Of a stretch of DNA of 64,000 nt, positions 53,229-63,413 are shown in pieces. The stretch is from assembly GCF_027922365.1 (NCBI RefSeq), contig NZ_BSFN01000005.1, forward strand, positions 186,001 to 250,000, given 5' to 3'. Below the pieces are notes generated by a model. The model saw only the letters and a program-made list of their open reading frames with translations. It searched no databases and was not told the origin of the DNA. Every line of letters starts with the position of its first letter. The first letter of the stretch is position 1. The translations under genes were made by a program, and so were the position numbers. This stretch comes from Pseudomonas turukhanskensis (GTDB taxonomy: Bacteria > Pseudomonadota > Gammaproteobacteria > Pseudomonadales > Pseudomonadaceae).

Positions 53229-53286
53229 TGTAGGAGAGGCTTCAGCCTCGATTTTTTAAAAGCTCGAGGCTAAAGCCTCTCCTACA
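53229..53286. repeat. REP pair (REPIN-like), second copy, inverse arrangement
   Basis: The same 23-base REP unit as at 51160 in an inverted pair (53229-53251 and 53264-53286), with one mismatch and again a 12-base spacer. Here the GTAGGAG ends point outward. It lies between the convergent darP and tldD genes. Confidence 0.9.
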
Positions 53287-53303
53287 AGGTACGTGGTTAG
53301 GCC

Positions 53304-54746
53304 CTAAGCCCCGGTCCCACCCACCGTAATCAAATCAATCTTCAACGTCGGCTGCCCCACACCGACTGGCACCGATTGCCCATCCTTGCCGCAGGTGCCC
53401 ACGCCGCTATCGAGCGCCAGGTCGTTGCCGACCATCGAGACCTTGCTCATCGCCTCCGGCCCATTGCCAATCAGCGTCGCGCCTTTGACCGGAGCGGTGA
53501 TCTTGCCGTCTTCGATCAGGTAGGCCTCGCTGGTGGAGAACACGAACTTGCCGCTGGTGATGTCCACCTGGCCGCCGCCGAGGTTGGCGCAGTAGATGCC
53601 CTTTTTCACCGAGCGGATGATTTCCTCCGGGTCGCTTTCGCCAGCCAGCATGTAGGTGTTGGTCATGCGCGGCATCGGCAGGTGCGCGTAGCTTTCGCGG
53701 CGGCCGTTACCGGTAGCGGCCACGCCCATCAGGCGAGCGTTGAGCTTGTCTTGCATATAGCCCTTGAGCACGCCGTTTTCGATCAGGGTGGTGCACTGGG
53801 TGGGCGTGCCTTCGTCGTCCATGCTCAGCGAGCCACGGCGGCCGAACAGGGTGCCGTCGTCGACGATGGTGCACAGGCTCGACGCCACTTTTTCGCCCAC
53901 GCGACCGCTATATGCCGAGCTGCCTTTGCGGTTGAAGTCGCCTTCCAGGCCGTGGCCCACCGCTTCGTGCAGCAACACGCCCGACCAACCGGCACCCATC
54001 ACCACCGGCATGGAACCAGCCGGCGCGGGAATGGCTTCGAGGTTAACCAAGGCCTGGCGCAGCGCTTCACGGGCATAGCCCATGGCGCGGTCTTCGGTCA
54101 GAAAATAGAGGTAATCGGAACGCCCGCCACCGCCCTGCCCGCCGCGCTCGCGACGACCGTTCTGCTCGACGATCACGCTGACGTTAAACCGCACCAACGG
54201 GCGGATATCCGCGCCCAGGCTGCCATCGGCAGCGGCCACCAGAATGCGCTCCCACACGCCGGCGAGGCTCACGGTGACTTGCTGAATGCGTGGGTCCAGC
54301 GCGCGGGTGGCAACGTCCACACGCTTGAGCAGCTCGACCTTCTCGGCACGGGTCAGCACTTCCAGCGGGTTTTCCGGCGCATACAGGCGCGCCACTTCGG
54401 GGCTGACAAAGGCTTGCACGCGGCCTTGCTGGCCGGCACGGGCAATCGAGCGGGCAGCACGGGCGGCCTGGCTCAAAGCGTCTGGCGTAATGGCGTTGCT
54501 GTAGGCAAAACCGGTTTTCTCGCCGGACTGGGCGCGCACACCAACCCCCTGGTCGAGGTTGAAACTGCCTTCCTTGACGATGCCGTCTTCCAGCACCCAG
54601 GTCTCGGAGACCTGACCATGGAAATACAGATCGGCCGCATCGATACCCGGCCCTGCCAACTCGCCGAGCACGCCCGGCAAGTGGTCAATGCTCAAACCGC
54701 CGGGCCCCAACAGGTGCTCGCTGACGGACAGCAACATGTCGCTCAT
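53304..54746 (-). CDS. tldD: Zinc metalloprotease TldD
   Basis: Catalytic subunit of the TldD/TldE peptidase. The ATG at 54746 (480 residues, [17 protein letters not shown]) has GGAG 5 bases upstream; a GTG two codons earlier overlaps that site. The zinc motif [11 protein letters not shown] is the HExxxH of this family, and the C-terminal [21 protein letters not shown] matches TldD. First gene after the nitrilase-family gene on the minus strand. Confidence 0.96.
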   Translation of the reverse strand: MSDMLLSVSEHLLGPGGLSIDHLPGVLGELAGPGIDAADLYFHGQVSETWVLEDGIVKEGSFNLDQGVGVRAQSGEKTGFAYSNAITPDALSQAARAARSIARAGQQGRVQAFVSPEVARLYAPENPLEVLTRAEKVELLKRVDVATRALDPRIQQVTVSLAGVWERILVAAADGSLGADIRPLVRFNVSVIVEQNGRRERGGQGGGGRSDYLYFLTEDRAMGYAREALRQALVNLEAIPAPAGSMPVVMGAGWSGVLLHEAVGHGLEGDFNRKGSSAYSGRVGEKVASSLCTIVDDGTLFGRRGSLSMDDEGTPTQCTTLIENGVLKGYMQDKLNARLMGVAATGNGRRESYAHLPMPRMTNTYMLAGESDPEEIIRSVKKGIYCANLGGGQVDITSGKFVFSTSEAYLIEDGKITAPVKGATLIGNGPEAMSKVSMVGNDLALDSGVGTCGKDGQSVPVGVGQPTLKIDLITVGGTGA

Positions 54747-54786
54747 AGTCACTCCAATAGGCGCTGTGGCCTTTAAAACGGTGCCT

Positions 54787-55626
54787 TCAGGTCGACGCCT
54801 TCAGCGACGACACAGCAAAACGGCGGTGTGTATACACCGGCATACGTTGACGGATGGCCGCCTGCTCAACCGCATCCCGGTTGGCCAGCAGCGCAGCCGC
54901 GCCTTGAGCCTGCTCGGCAAGCACCCGCCCCCAGGGGTCGATGATTGCCGCATGGCCGAATGTTTCGCGCCCCTTCGGGTGCAGGCCGCTTTGTGCAGCG
55001 GCGAGGATATAGCACTGCGTTTCAATCGCCCGCGCCCTGAGCAGTACCTGCCAGTGCGCCGCACCGGTAACGGCGGTAAAGGCCGCCGGCGCGGTAATCA
55101 ATTCAGCCCCGGCCTCGCGCAACGCGCTGTACAGCTCGGGAAAGCGCAGGTCGTAACACACGGTCAAACCCACACGCCCCACCGGCGTATCGGCCACCAC
55201 GACATTGGCGCCAAACGCGTAATCGTCCGACTCACGGTAGCGACCGCGGCTGTCCGCCACGTCCACATCGAACAGGTGCAGCTTGTCATAACGCGCCACC
55301 ACCTCGCCGTGTTCATCGACCAACAGCGAGCAGGCGTGGGATTTGGCGTCAGGTTGCCCGGCTGGCGGCAGCGGCAAGGTGCCCGCCACTATCCATAATT
55401 TGAGGTCGCGTGCGGTCTGTTTCAACCACGGCAGGATCGGCCCGCTGCCCTCGGCCTCGGCACGGCCGATGGCAGCGAGGTCGCTACGGCCCATGGCGGC
55501 GAAGTTTTCTGGCAGTACCGCCAGTTGTGCGCCCTGCTCGGCGGCCTGCTGCAACAGCAGCCGCGCCTGGGCGAGATTGGCCAGCACATCGTCCTGGCTG
55601 ACCATTTGAATTACCGCGAGGGCCAT
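54787..55626 (-). CDS. Carbon-nitrogen hydrolase (Nit1-like)
   Basis: Nitrilase-superfamily amidase; close relatives (Nit1, YbeM-like) repair deaminated glutathione. The 279 residues show the catalytic triad Glu in [11 protein letters not shown], Lys in [11 protein letters not shown] and Cys in [13 protein letters not shown]. Lies between yhdP and tldD on the same strand, 32 bases from yhdP and 40 from tldD, as in other pseudomonads. Substrate inferred from family only. Confidence 0.92.
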   Translation of the reverse strand: MALAVIQMVSQDDVLANLAQARLLLQQAAEQGAQLAVLPENFAAMGRSDLAAIGRAEAEGSGPILPWLKQTARDLKLWIVAGTLPLPPAGQPDAKSHACSLLVDEHGEVVARYDKLHLFDVDVADSRGRYRESDDYAFGANVVVADTPVGRVGLTVCYDLRFPELYSALREAGAELITAPAAFTAVTGAAHWQVLLRARAIETQCYILAAAQSGLHPKGRETFGHAAIIDPWGRVLAEQAQGAAALLANRDAVEQAAIRQRMPVYTHRRFAVSSLKAST

Positions 55627-55658
55627 ACACGCTCCGGGAACGAGCTTACCCCTTAAGG

Positions 55659-58600
55659 TTAGCGAGGTTTTTCAAAGGGTTTGTCGAAAGTGATCTTCGG
55701 GTCCTGCCAGGAGCCTTTGACGCTGTATTGCACGCTGGCAAAGCGTGCCACTTGTTTGCCCAGCAATTTATCCGCCACGAACAATGCGCCGCCAATGGCC
55801 GGCGCGCCGACAATCAGCGCCGCCAGCGGCAGGTTGTTGGTCAGCGGCAGGGTCACTAGCAGCTTGGCATCCACCTGATTGCTGGCCATATCCAGGGTGC
55901 CGTTCATTTCCAGGTTGCTCGACGGCCCGGCCAGGGTGATCGGCTCTTTGGTCACGTACACGCCGTTGGTGGCCACCAGCAAGCCTTTCACGCGGTCGTA
56001 GCTCAGGCCCTTGTCCAACAGGTCGGAGAAATCCAGGCGCAGGCGGCGACCGATGGAGTTGAAGTTGAGCAGGCCAAACACCCGCAGCGCGGCAGTGGAG
56101 CCCTGGGCTTCGACGAACTGACCTTTGCGCAAGGTCGGGTCCAGTGTGCCGCTAAAGCGTTTGAGGCTGATCCAGGCCGGCGAACCCGGCCACTGGCCGT
56201 CGATATCCATATGGAAATCTTCGCTGGTGGCCGTCGGCGCGAAGTTCCAGGCCAGCAATACGTCGGCAAGATTCTTGCCACCGATACGGCCTTTGAACCA
56301 GCTGCTGGTGGCGCCCGGCGCACCTTCCCAACCGACGCTACCCTCCAGCTGCAAGCCCTTGAGGCCCATGTTCACGCCGCTGAACACCACACCTTTGGCG
56401 TTAGGCCGCGCCTTGAGCGACCAGGCACCGAGCAGTGCATCGCCCTGGTACACGCGGGCGATATTCAGGTTAAGCGCGGGAATCTGCCGGGGGTCGACAT
56501 CAGCCAGGCTGTCCGGCTCTTCCACTTCCTGGGCGTTGGCATCGGCCGGCTGCGGCGGCTTGGCGGGCGGGAAACGCAGGTGCTTGAGCTGAACATTGAT
56601 GGGCGCACCATCGGCATCCGGCAGGCCAACATTGCCGCTGACCTTGGCACTGCCCAGGTTGATGGCCCAACCGCTGTCGATGCGGGTCATCTTCACATCG
56701 AGGTTATCGATGTCGGCGCCCAGGCCGTGGAAGGTGTTGATATGCAGGTTGGCGCTGTTGAAGAACTGCTTGGCACTGGCGGCCTGGTCGCCGGCATAAC
56801 GCTTGGCCACGTCCTGCCAGGCTGTGGCATCCAGTTCACTGACATCACCGTTCACCTGCAACCCCTTGGCCTCCGGCACCCGGGCGATGCCGCTGCCCAA
56901 GCGCAACTCGGCGCGGCCATCATTAAAACCGCTGGCCGGCGCACTGGCGGCCAGGCTGGCCAGGTTGGCGTAGTTGAAGGAATAACTGCGCTCGGCACCT
57001 TGCAGGCTCATGCGCCATTGGCTCGGGCGCTCATCGCTGGCAACTTTGCCCAGCGGCGCGGGCAGGTCAATGGCCAGGCCCTTGAGCGTGGAGTCGACCT
57101 GCAGCTGGCTGTTGTCGCCATCCAGGGTTACCGCCAGCTGGAACGGCAGATCGCCTGAGGCCGGAATCGGTCGTGTTACGCCCAGCCACTGGGTCAGGGT
57201 TTTCAACGGCACCTGGCCGCTGGTTTCGATGCGGCTCGTTGGCTTGCCGACGGTCTTGCTGGCCACCGCCTTGCCGCGGATTGGCCGGCCAAATACCTGC
57301 GCGCGGATATCCGGCGCACTGAGGCCCGTCGCCGTGTCGTAGCGGAACGCACCTTTCACCTGGCTCAACTCCAGCTTCGGGGTAGGCATGCTGAGGGTGG
57401 CGCCATCGGCGGTAAAATCGACGATGGCCCGCGTGGCCGGGCCCGCTCCGAGAGGAATATCCAGATTGAGTTTGCCTTTCAGGTTGCCTTCGCCGCCCCA
57501 ACCGTTGAACACCGACGCCGTGCCAATCGGTGCCTCCTGCAGAATTTTCAGGGCATCGGCCATGCTGCTGTCAACGTTACCGGTGATCAGCAAGCGCGAT
57601 GGCTGGCCTTTGGCGACATGGGGAACATCCACATTCACATCGCTGACCGTGCTGTTGAGCAGTTGCCCACTGGGCGCGCGCACACGCACGCCAGTGTCTT
57701 CGATCAAGACATCACCACTGACGTTTTTCAGCACCGGCCAGCCCGGCTGGAACGCCAGCTCGGTGTCATGCACTTTGAAGAACAGGCTGATGCTGTGGGC
57801 CGCATCTTCGGCACCCTTGTTCAGCGAGCCTTGGTACTGGAAGTAGCCTTCGTCGATGGCGCCGCTGTGAATCGCCGTGGTCAGCCATTTGGCCAGGTCC
57901 TGGCTAAAGCTCGGCACCAGGGTCGGAAGGTACTTCTCCACATAGCGGGCATCGCCCTCCTGCAAGCCGACGCGCAGGTCCATGTAGTCTTCGGTGTCCG
58001 GCGCCAGCGTCAGGCGAATCAGGAAGTCACCGGCCAGCTTGCCCTCGTCGCCCACCAGCTTCATGTAGGGCGCAATCAGGGTGAAGGCGTCGGCATTCAG
58101 GGTCCAGGTCAGGCGCGCGTTGGCTTTCTGGTAACGCCAGGGTTTAGGGAACAGATGGTCCAGGTGCAGGGCGAAGTTGTCCGTATCCATGCGCAGCTCG
58201 CCATGGCCCAGGTCGCCCGTGATGCTGCCCGTGACGTTCTCGGCGGCCGGCGCGCCGCCGTAGGCGCTGAAACTGATCTGCTGCAGGTTGGCGGCAAATT
58301 GCAGGCGCTGATCAGGGTTGCCAGCCTGCGGGGTAATGGTTACTTGCACGTTGTGCAGGGTGCCCTGGGGCTTCAATCCGCGGAGCACGTCGGCGGCTTT
58401 TTCCGGCAGCGGCGCCAGGGCTTCGATGGTTGGCGTCAGCGGGGTCAGGTCGAGGCGGTCGGCAGTAACTTGCCAGCTTTGCGGGCGCTCGGCGCTGGCT
58501 TGCTGGTAGGTCATGCCGACCTGCACTTCGCCCCAGCGCGTATCGCCAAGGGTCGCGGCCAGGGAGTTGAGCAGCAGGGTGTAGCCCTGTTCCGTGCGGT

Positions 58601-59504
58601 TGAGATAAGCCATCACCGCCAAGTCATCAAGTTTCACCGGCGTGCGCTCGGCATAGGCGGCGCTCAGCGCGGGCGCATGCACACGGGCCACCGCGCGCTG
58701 CACGGCGCCGTCGGCCCAGGCCAGCCAGAACTCGCCGCCGGCTTGCAACTCTTTCACGTGCCAGTCGCGGGTCAGGCCGGCGGGCAGCCAACGGGCCCAG
58801 TCACTTTGCGGCAGGCTCAGGTAGATGTCGGCTTGCGCCTCGCGCCAGGCTTTGGGTTTTACTCGCACCGCCACGCTGACACTCAGCGGCTGGCCATCGG
58901 GCAGCGTCACTCGGCCATCCAGACGGTGGCGACTGGCGCCGGTTAGCAGGTCGAGGTTGATATAGGTAAGGGTCAGCGGTGCGCTGTCTTTGGGCTCCAG
59001 GGTGAGCTGACTGTTGAACAGCGAGAACTGCTTGACGCGTTTCATGCTGCGCAGCAACTGCTCGGGGTCCAGCGGCGTGTTGTTGTCGCGCTGTGGCAAC
59101 CCTTCCATGGCCCAGTGCCCCTCGGCGTCCTGCACCGCACTCAGTTGCAGGCCATCGACTTCGATGCTGCCAACGCGCACCTGCTGGCCCTGGATGCTGG
59201 CCAACAGATCCGGCACCACCCGAACCTGGTCCAGACGCAGCGCGCTCGGGCCTTCGCCCACCTGCACGTCGTGCGCCACCAGCAACGGGGCAAAGCCGCG
59301 CCAACTGCCCTCCAGACTGCCGATACTGACGGGCAAACCGAGGGCGTCACGCAGACGATCTTCGGCTTGCAAGCGGTAATCGGCCACCAACGGCACCAGT
59401 TGCCGGCCAACGCTGACATACAGCGCCGCCACAATCAGCCCGGTGGCGCACAGGTACAGGCCCCAGCGCGTCAGGGTGGCAATCGAGCGGGCAAGGCGCT
59501 GCAT
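55659..59504 (-). CDS. yhdP: AsmA-like phospholipid transport protein YhdP
   Basis: Large inner-membrane-anchored bridge protein of the AsmA/TamB group, implicated in E. coli in moving phospholipids to the outer membrane. The 1281 residues start with one membrane helix (about 14-31), continue as repetitive beta-rich periplasmic sequence, and end with the conserved AsmA C-terminal region (SDLLDKGLSYDRVKGLLVATNG, TLAGPSSNLEMNGTLDMAS). Length is typical. A functional link to the Mla genes in the same window is plausible. Confidence 0.94.
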   Translation of the reverse strand: MQRLARSIATLTRWGLYLCATGLIVAALYVSVGRQLVPLVADYRLQAEDRLRDALGLPVSIGSLEGSWRGFAPLLVAHDVQVGEGPSALRLDQVRVVPDLLASIQGQQVRVGSIEVDGLQLSAVQDAEGHWAMEGLPQRDNNTPLDPEQLLRSMKRVKQFSLFNSQLTLEPKDSAPLTLTYINLDLLTGASRHRLDGRVTLPDGQPLSVSVAVRVKPKAWREAQADIYLSLPQSDWARWLPAGLTRDWHVKELQAGGEFWLAWADGAVQRAVARVHAPALSAAYAERTPVKLDDLAVMAYLNRTEQGYTLLLNSLAATLGDTRWGEVQVGMTYQQASAERPQSWQVTADRLDLTPLTPTIEALAPLPEKAADVLRGLKPQGTLHNVQVTITPQAGNPDQRLQFAANLQQISFSAYGGAPAAENVTGSITGDLGHGELRMDTDNFALHLDHLFPKPWRYQKANARLTWTLNADAFTLIAPYMKLVGDEGKLAGDFLIRLTLAPDTEDYMDLRVGLQEGDARYVEKYLPTLVPSFSQDLAKWLTTAIHSGAIDEGYFQYQGSLNKGAEDAAHSISLFFKVHDTELAFQPGWPVLKNVSGDVLIEDTGVRVRAPSGQLLNSTVSDVNVDVPHVAKGQPSRLLITGNVDSSMADALKILQEAPIGTASVFNGWGGEGNLKGKLNLDIPLGAGPATRAIVDFTADGATLSMPTPKLELSQVKGAFRYDTATGLSAPDIRAQVFGRPIRGKAVASKTVGKPTSRIETSGQVPLKTLTQWLGVTRPIPASGDLPFQLAVTLDGDNSQLQVDSTLKGLAIDLPAPLGKVASDERPSQWRMSLQGAERSYSFNYANLASLAASAPASGFNDGRAELRLGSGIARVPEAKGLQVNGDVSELDATAWQDVAKRYAGDQAASAKQFFNSANLHINTFHGLGADIDNLDVKMTRIDSGWAINLGSAKVSGNVGLPDADGAPINVQLKHLRFPPAKPPQPADANAQEVEEPDSLADVDPRQIPALNLNIARVYQGDALLGAWSLKARPNAKGVVFSGVNMGLKGLQLEGSVGWEGAPGATSSWFKGRIGGKNLADVLLAWNFAPTATSEDFHMDIDGQWPGSPAWISLKRFSGTLDPTLRKGQFVEAQGSTAALRVFGLLNFNSIGRRLRLDFSDLLDKGLSYDRVKGLLVATNGVYVTKEPITLAGPSSNLEMNGTLDMASNQVDAKLLVTLPLTNNLPLAALIVGAPAIGGALFVADKLLGKQVARFASVQYSVKGSWQDPKITFDKPFEKPR

Positions 59505-59592
59505 GGTCAGCGGGCTTTCCTTTTGTTCTGGGGCCGAGTCAAGTCGGGCGAGCCGCCGTTATCGGGGTGGGCGGTTAAGGTCACGAGAGGAG

Positions 59593-61050
59593 TCAGAGTA
59601 GGACCACGTCGTATTGTTCCTGCGAATACATGCTCTCGACCTGAAATTTGATGGTGCGGCCAATAAAGCTCTCAAGGTCGGCCACATTACCCGATTCCTC
59701 ATCCAGCAGGCGGTCGACCACTTTCTGGTTGGCCAACACACGATAGCCTTCGGGTTGGTACGCGCGCGCTTCACGCAAAATTTCGCGGAAGATTTCGTAG
59801 CAGATCGTTTCCGGGGTCTTCAGTTTCCCGCGCCCCTGGCAGCTGATGCACGGCTCGCAAAGGATCTGCTCCAGGCTCTCGCGGGTGCGCTTGCGGGTCA
59901 TCTGCACCAGGCCCAATTCGGTGATGCCGATGATGTTGGTTTTGGCGTGGTCGCGCTCCAGTTGTTTTTCCAGGGTGCGCAGTACCTGGCGCTGGTGCTC
60001 CTCATCTTCCATGTCGATAAAGTCGATGATGATGATGCCGCCCAGGTTGCGCAGGCGCAGTTGGCGGGCAATGGCAGTGGCCGCTTCCAGGTTGGTCTTG
60101 AAGATGGTTTCTTCCAGCGTGCGATGGCCGACGAACGCGCCGGTGTTCACATCGATGGTGCTCATCGCTTCGGCCGGGTCGATGATCAGGTAGCCGCCGG
60201 ATTTCAGTGGCACCTTGCGTTCCAGGGCTTTCTGGATTTCGTCTTCGACGCCATACAAGTCGAAAATGGGTCGCTCACCCGGGTAATGCTCGATGCGGTC
60301 AGCCACTTCCGGCATCAGCTCTTCGACGAACTGGGTGACTTTCTGGAAGGTTTCCCGCGAGTCGACCCGCAGTTTCTCAGTACGCAGGCTGACCAGATCC
60401 CGCAAAGTGCGCAGCGCCAGACTTAGGTCTTCGTAAATTACCGAGGGCGTCGGCGCGGTTTTCATCTGGGTGCCGATCTGGCCCCACAACCGACGCAAGT
60501 AACGGATATCGGCGACGATTTCATCGGCGCCTGCACCATCGGCGGCAGTGCGCAGAATAAAACCGCCGGCTTCCTCGATGCCTTCGGCGGCGATGCAATC
60601 GGCCACCACTTTTTTCAGGCGCTCACGCTCGACTTCATCTTCGATGCGCAACGAAATGCCGACGTGGCTGGTGCGCGGCATATACACCAGGTAGCGCGAC
60701 GGGATCGACAGTTGGGTGGTCAGGCGAGCACCTTTGCTGCCGATGGGGTCCTTGGTCACTTGCACGGTCAGGCTCTGCCCTTCGTGCACCAGGGCGCTGA
60801 TGCTTTCTACCGCCGCGCCTTCGCGGGTAGAGATTTCCGAGGCATGAATAAACGCCGCACGCTCCAGGCCAATATCGACGAACGCCGCCTGCATACCCGG
60901 CAACACCCGCACCACTTTGCCTTTATAGATGTTGCCAACAATGCCGCGGCGCTGCGTGCGCTCGACGTGCACTTCTTGCAGTACACCGTTTTCCACCACC
61001 GCCACGCGCGATTCCATGGGGGTGATGTTGATCAGGATTTCTTCACTCAT
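59593..61050 (-). CDS. rng: Ribonuclease G
   Basis: Endoribonuclease maturing the 5' end of 16S rRNA and decaying some mRNAs. The 485 residues have an N-terminal S1 RNA-binding region (about 38-110), the catalytic carboxylates in MSTIDVNTG and IIDFIDMED, and the zinc-link-like [11 protein letters not shown]. No RNase E scaffold tail, so it is RNase G. The start overlaps the maf end by 8 bases. Confidence 0.97.
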   Translation of the reverse strand: MSEEILINITPMESRVAVVENGVLQEVHVERTQRRGIVGNIYKGKVVRVLPGMQAAFVDIGLERAAFIHASEISTREGAAVESISALVHEGQSLTVQVTKDPIGSKGARLTTQLSIPSRYLVYMPRTSHVGISLRIEDEVERERLKKVVADCIAAEGIEEAGGFILRTAADGAGADEIVADIRYLRRLWGQIGTQMKTAPTPSVIYEDLSLALRTLRDLVSLRTEKLRVDSRETFQKVTQFVEELMPEVADRIEHYPGERPIFDLYGVEDEIQKALERKVPLKSGGYLIIDPAEAMSTIDVNTGAFVGHRTLEETIFKTNLEAATAIARQLRLRNLGGIIIIDFIDMEDEEHQRQVLRTLEKQLERDHAKTNIIGITELGLVQMTRKRTRESLEQILCEPCISCQGRGKLKTPETICYEIFREILREARAYQPEGYRVLANQKVVDRLLDEESGNVADLESFIGRTIKFQVESMYSQEQYDVVLL

Positions 61051-61648
61051 GACGGCTCTCGCTCAAGGCCTGCCAGCAGGGGATGCCGAATTCGGCGAGT
61101 AAGGCAGCAGTTTCACACAGCGGCAACCCGACCACGGCGGAATAGCTGCCGCGCATGCCACTGACGAATACGGCGGCCAGGCCCTGAATAGCGTAGCCGC
61201 CGGCTTTGTCCTGCGGCTCGCCGCTGGCCCAATAGGTGTGTGCTTCGGTAGGAGAGATAGCGCGAAAACGCACGTCGCTGCTGACCAGACGCACCTCGCT
61301 GCGGTGCCCGTTGGCCAGCGCCACGGCGGTCAACACCTGGTGTTCACGGTTCGAAAGCAGGTTCAGCATGGCCAGGGCATCAGCCTGGTCGGTGGGCTTG
61401 CCGAGAATCCGGCCATCGACCACCACGGCGGTATCGGCGCCCAGCACGACGGCATCGGTTGGCTGAGGCAAGGTCGCCAGGCCAGCGGTGGCTTTGGCCT
61501 GGGCCAGACGCTGTACGTAACGTTCAGCAGGCTCGCCCGGCAGCACGCTCTCGTCGATGGGGGCAGCAAGGGTAGAAAAGGCCACGCCGATCTGCGTCAG
61601 CAGTTCGCGCCGGCGTGGAGACCCGGAGGCCAGGTATAGCGTGGCCAT
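61043..61648 (-). CDS. maf: Maf family nucleoside-triphosphate pyrophosphatase (YhdE-like)
   Basis: House-cleaning pyrophosphatase; the YhdE type acts on dTTP and UTP. The 201 residues include [16 protein letters not shown], the catalytic-region [16 protein letters not shown] and [14 protein letters not shown]. It lies between mreD and rng, exactly as in E. coli and P. aeruginosa. Confidence 0.96.
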   Translation of the reverse strand: MATLYLASGSPRRRELLTQIGVAFSTLAAPIDESVLPGEPAERYVQRLAQAKATAGLATLPQPTDAVVLGADTAVVVDGRILGKPTDQADALAMLNLLSNREHQVLTAVALANGHRSEVRLVSSDVRFRAISPTEAHTYWASGEPQDKAGGYAIQGLAAVFVSGMRGSYSAVVGLPLCETAALLAEFGIPCWQALSESRHE

Positions 61649-61699
61649 GCAGACCTCTCCCTGTCGAGCAGTGCGCCAGCAGGAAAAAGCCTGCCGCGC

Positions 61700-62188
61700 T
61701 TAGTTGACGTTCAAACGCTTCTGTACACCGCGCAACGCCACCGACACCCAGGGCCAGAGCAACGCGCTGACCAGGGCCGGCAGCACAAAGGCCAAGGTGG
61801 GTGGGCGGTTACCGGTCAACGCATTGAGCCACAACTGCACCAGCTGGGCCAAGCCAAACACCACCAGCAGCACCAGGCTCTGTTGCCACATGGGGAACAT
61901 GCGCAGGCGTTGGTGCAGGCTGAGCACCAGGAAGGTGATAAGCGTGAGAATCAGCGCGTTCTGCCCCAACAGTGTGCCGTACAGCACATCCACGCCCACG
62001 CCGAGCAACCAGGCGGTGGTCATGCCCACGCGGTGCGGCAGGGCCAATACCCAGTAGGTGAGGATCAAGGCGGGCCACAGCGGGCGCCCGACTTCCATGA
62101 AGTCGGGCAACGGCGCCACGCTCAGCAGCAGCGCCAGGGCGAGGCTGAACCAGATCACCCAACCGTTACGCGGGCGTAGACCGATCAT
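61700..62188 (-). CDS. mreD: Rod-shape determining protein MreD
   Basis: Polytopic inner-membrane protein of the elongasome. The 162 residues are almost entirely hydrophobic with about five helices (WVIWFSLALALLLSVAPL, GMTTAWLLGVGVDVLYGTLLGQ, ALILTLITFLVLSLHQRL). Overlaps mreC by 4 bases (ATGA). Confidence 0.96.
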   Translation of the reverse strand: MIGLRPRNGWVIWFSLALALLLSVAPLPDFMEVGRPLWPALILTYWVLALPHRVGMTTAWLLGVGVDVLYGTLLGQNALILTLITFLVLSLHQRLRMFPMWQQSLVLLVVFGLAQLVQLWLNALTGNRPPTLAFVLPALVSALLWPWVSVALRGVQKRLNVN

Positions 62189-63279
62189 CGACGCTCTCCT
62201 TGCGTGGCGGGTTTTACCGGGGCGGTGATGGGTTTGGCCGGCGCGGTTGCAGGCTTGGCGGGCGCGGTGATGGGCGCGCTGGCCGGAGCAGGCGGCTGAG
62301 CGGGTGCGGGTGCGGGTGTTGCAGCAGGCGCCGGGGCTGCCGCCGGAGTAGTGCCTTGCAGAGCTTCAGCCGCCTTCTGTTCGGCCTGACGGTCGACCTT
62401 TTCCTGCGCTTCGGCCGAATCGGTGGCGCGCTGTTCCGGCGTGCGGGTGTCGGTGAATACCAGCAGCACATAACGACTGCGGTTCAGCGCGGCGGTCGGC
62501 ACAGCGCGAACGATGGCGAACGGCTGGCCAGAGTCATGCACCACTTCCTTCACCACGGCCACCGGATAACCGGCCGGGAAACGCTGGCCAAGGCCCGAGC
62601 TCACCAGCAGATCGCCCTCTTTGATATCGGCGGTATCGGCAACGTGACGCAACTCCAGACGTTCCGGGTTACCGGTGCCGCTGGCGATGGCGCGCAAGCC
62701 ATTGCGGTTTACCTGCACGGGAATGCTGTGGGTGATATCGGTGAGCAGCAGTACCCGCGAGGTGTAGGGCATCACTTCGACCACCTGGCCCATCAGGCCG
62801 CGGGCATCGAGCACTGGCTGGCCGAGGAACACGCCGTCCTTGCCACCCTTATCAATCAGGATTCGATGGGTGAACGGGTTGGGGTCTACACCGATCAGCT
62901 CGCCGACCAATACCTTTTCATCCACCAGGGACGAGGAGTTGAGCAACTCGCGCAGGCGCACGTTCTGCTCGGTCAGGGCTGCCAGTTTTTGCAGACGACG
63001 CTGCATCAACAGGGCTTCGGCTTTGAGTTTTTCGTTCTCGCCCAGCAATTCGCTACGGCTGGTGAACTGCTGCGTCGCGCCATCCCACAAGCGTACGGGG
63101 AAATCGGCCAGCCAATAGAACGGTGTCAGCACCAGACCGAGCTGGCTGCGCATGGGCTTGAGGGATTCAAAGCGGGCATCGACCACCATCAGCGTGGCCG
63201 ACAGTACAACCAGCACCAGCAGGCGTACCCCCAACGAGGGTCCCTTGGCAAAGAGCGGCTTAATGGCTAAGTGCTCCAA
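62185..63279 (-). CDS. mreC: Rod-shape determining protein MreC
   Basis: Periplasmic elongasome scaffold that links MreB to PBP2/RodA. The 364 residues have one membrane anchor (about 19-34), a coiled coil (about 75-115, ENEKLKAEALLMQRRLQKLAALTEQNVRLREL), the beta-barrel core, and an unusually long proline/alanine-rich tail from about residue 300 with repeated PAKPxTAP units. The tail makes it longer than the roughly 270-370 seen across the family but is within pseudomonad habit. Confidence 0.96.
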   Translation of the reverse strand: MEHLAIKPLFAKGPSLGVRLLVLVVLSATLMVVDARFESLKPMRSQLGLVLTPFYWLADFPVRLWDGATQQFTSRSELLGENEKLKAEALLMQRRLQKLAALTEQNVRLRELLNSSSLVDEKVLVGELIGVDPNPFTHRILIDKGGKDGVFLGQPVLDARGLMGQVVEVMPYTSRVLLLTDITHSIPVQVNRNGLRAIASGTGNPERLELRHVADTADIKEGDLLVSSGLGQRFPAGYPVAVVKEVVHDSGQPFAIVRAVPTAALNRSRYVLLVFTDTRTPEQRATDSAEAQEKVDRQAEQKAAEALQGTTPAAAPAPAATPAPAPAQPPAPASAPITAPAKPATAPAKPITAPVKPATQGERR

Positions 63280-63359
63280 CGCTGAATTGAATGTTCATAC
63301 GGTCCGCATCGCTGGCAGGTTGACGGAGTGTAAGGCTAAGCACCGTTATAAATGCAATG

Positions 63360-63377
63360 AGCCCACCGGAGTGGGCC
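63360..63377 (-). terminator. Hairpin between mreB and mreC, possible attenuator
   Basis: GCCCAC-CGGA-GTGGGC, a 6-base GC-rich stem with tetraloop, 37 bases after the mreB stop; the following T-run is weak. It could reduce readthrough from mreB to mreCD. The 134-base gap (63280-63413) has no gene. Confidence 0.4.
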
Positions 63378-63413
63378 CAACGACTACTGCATGCACGGTA
63401 CAACTGACAGCGA

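Noticed and set aside
57618..58946. 442-codon plus-strand frame opposite yhdP
   Set aside because: Antisense to a conserved full-length AsmA-like gene; no domain.
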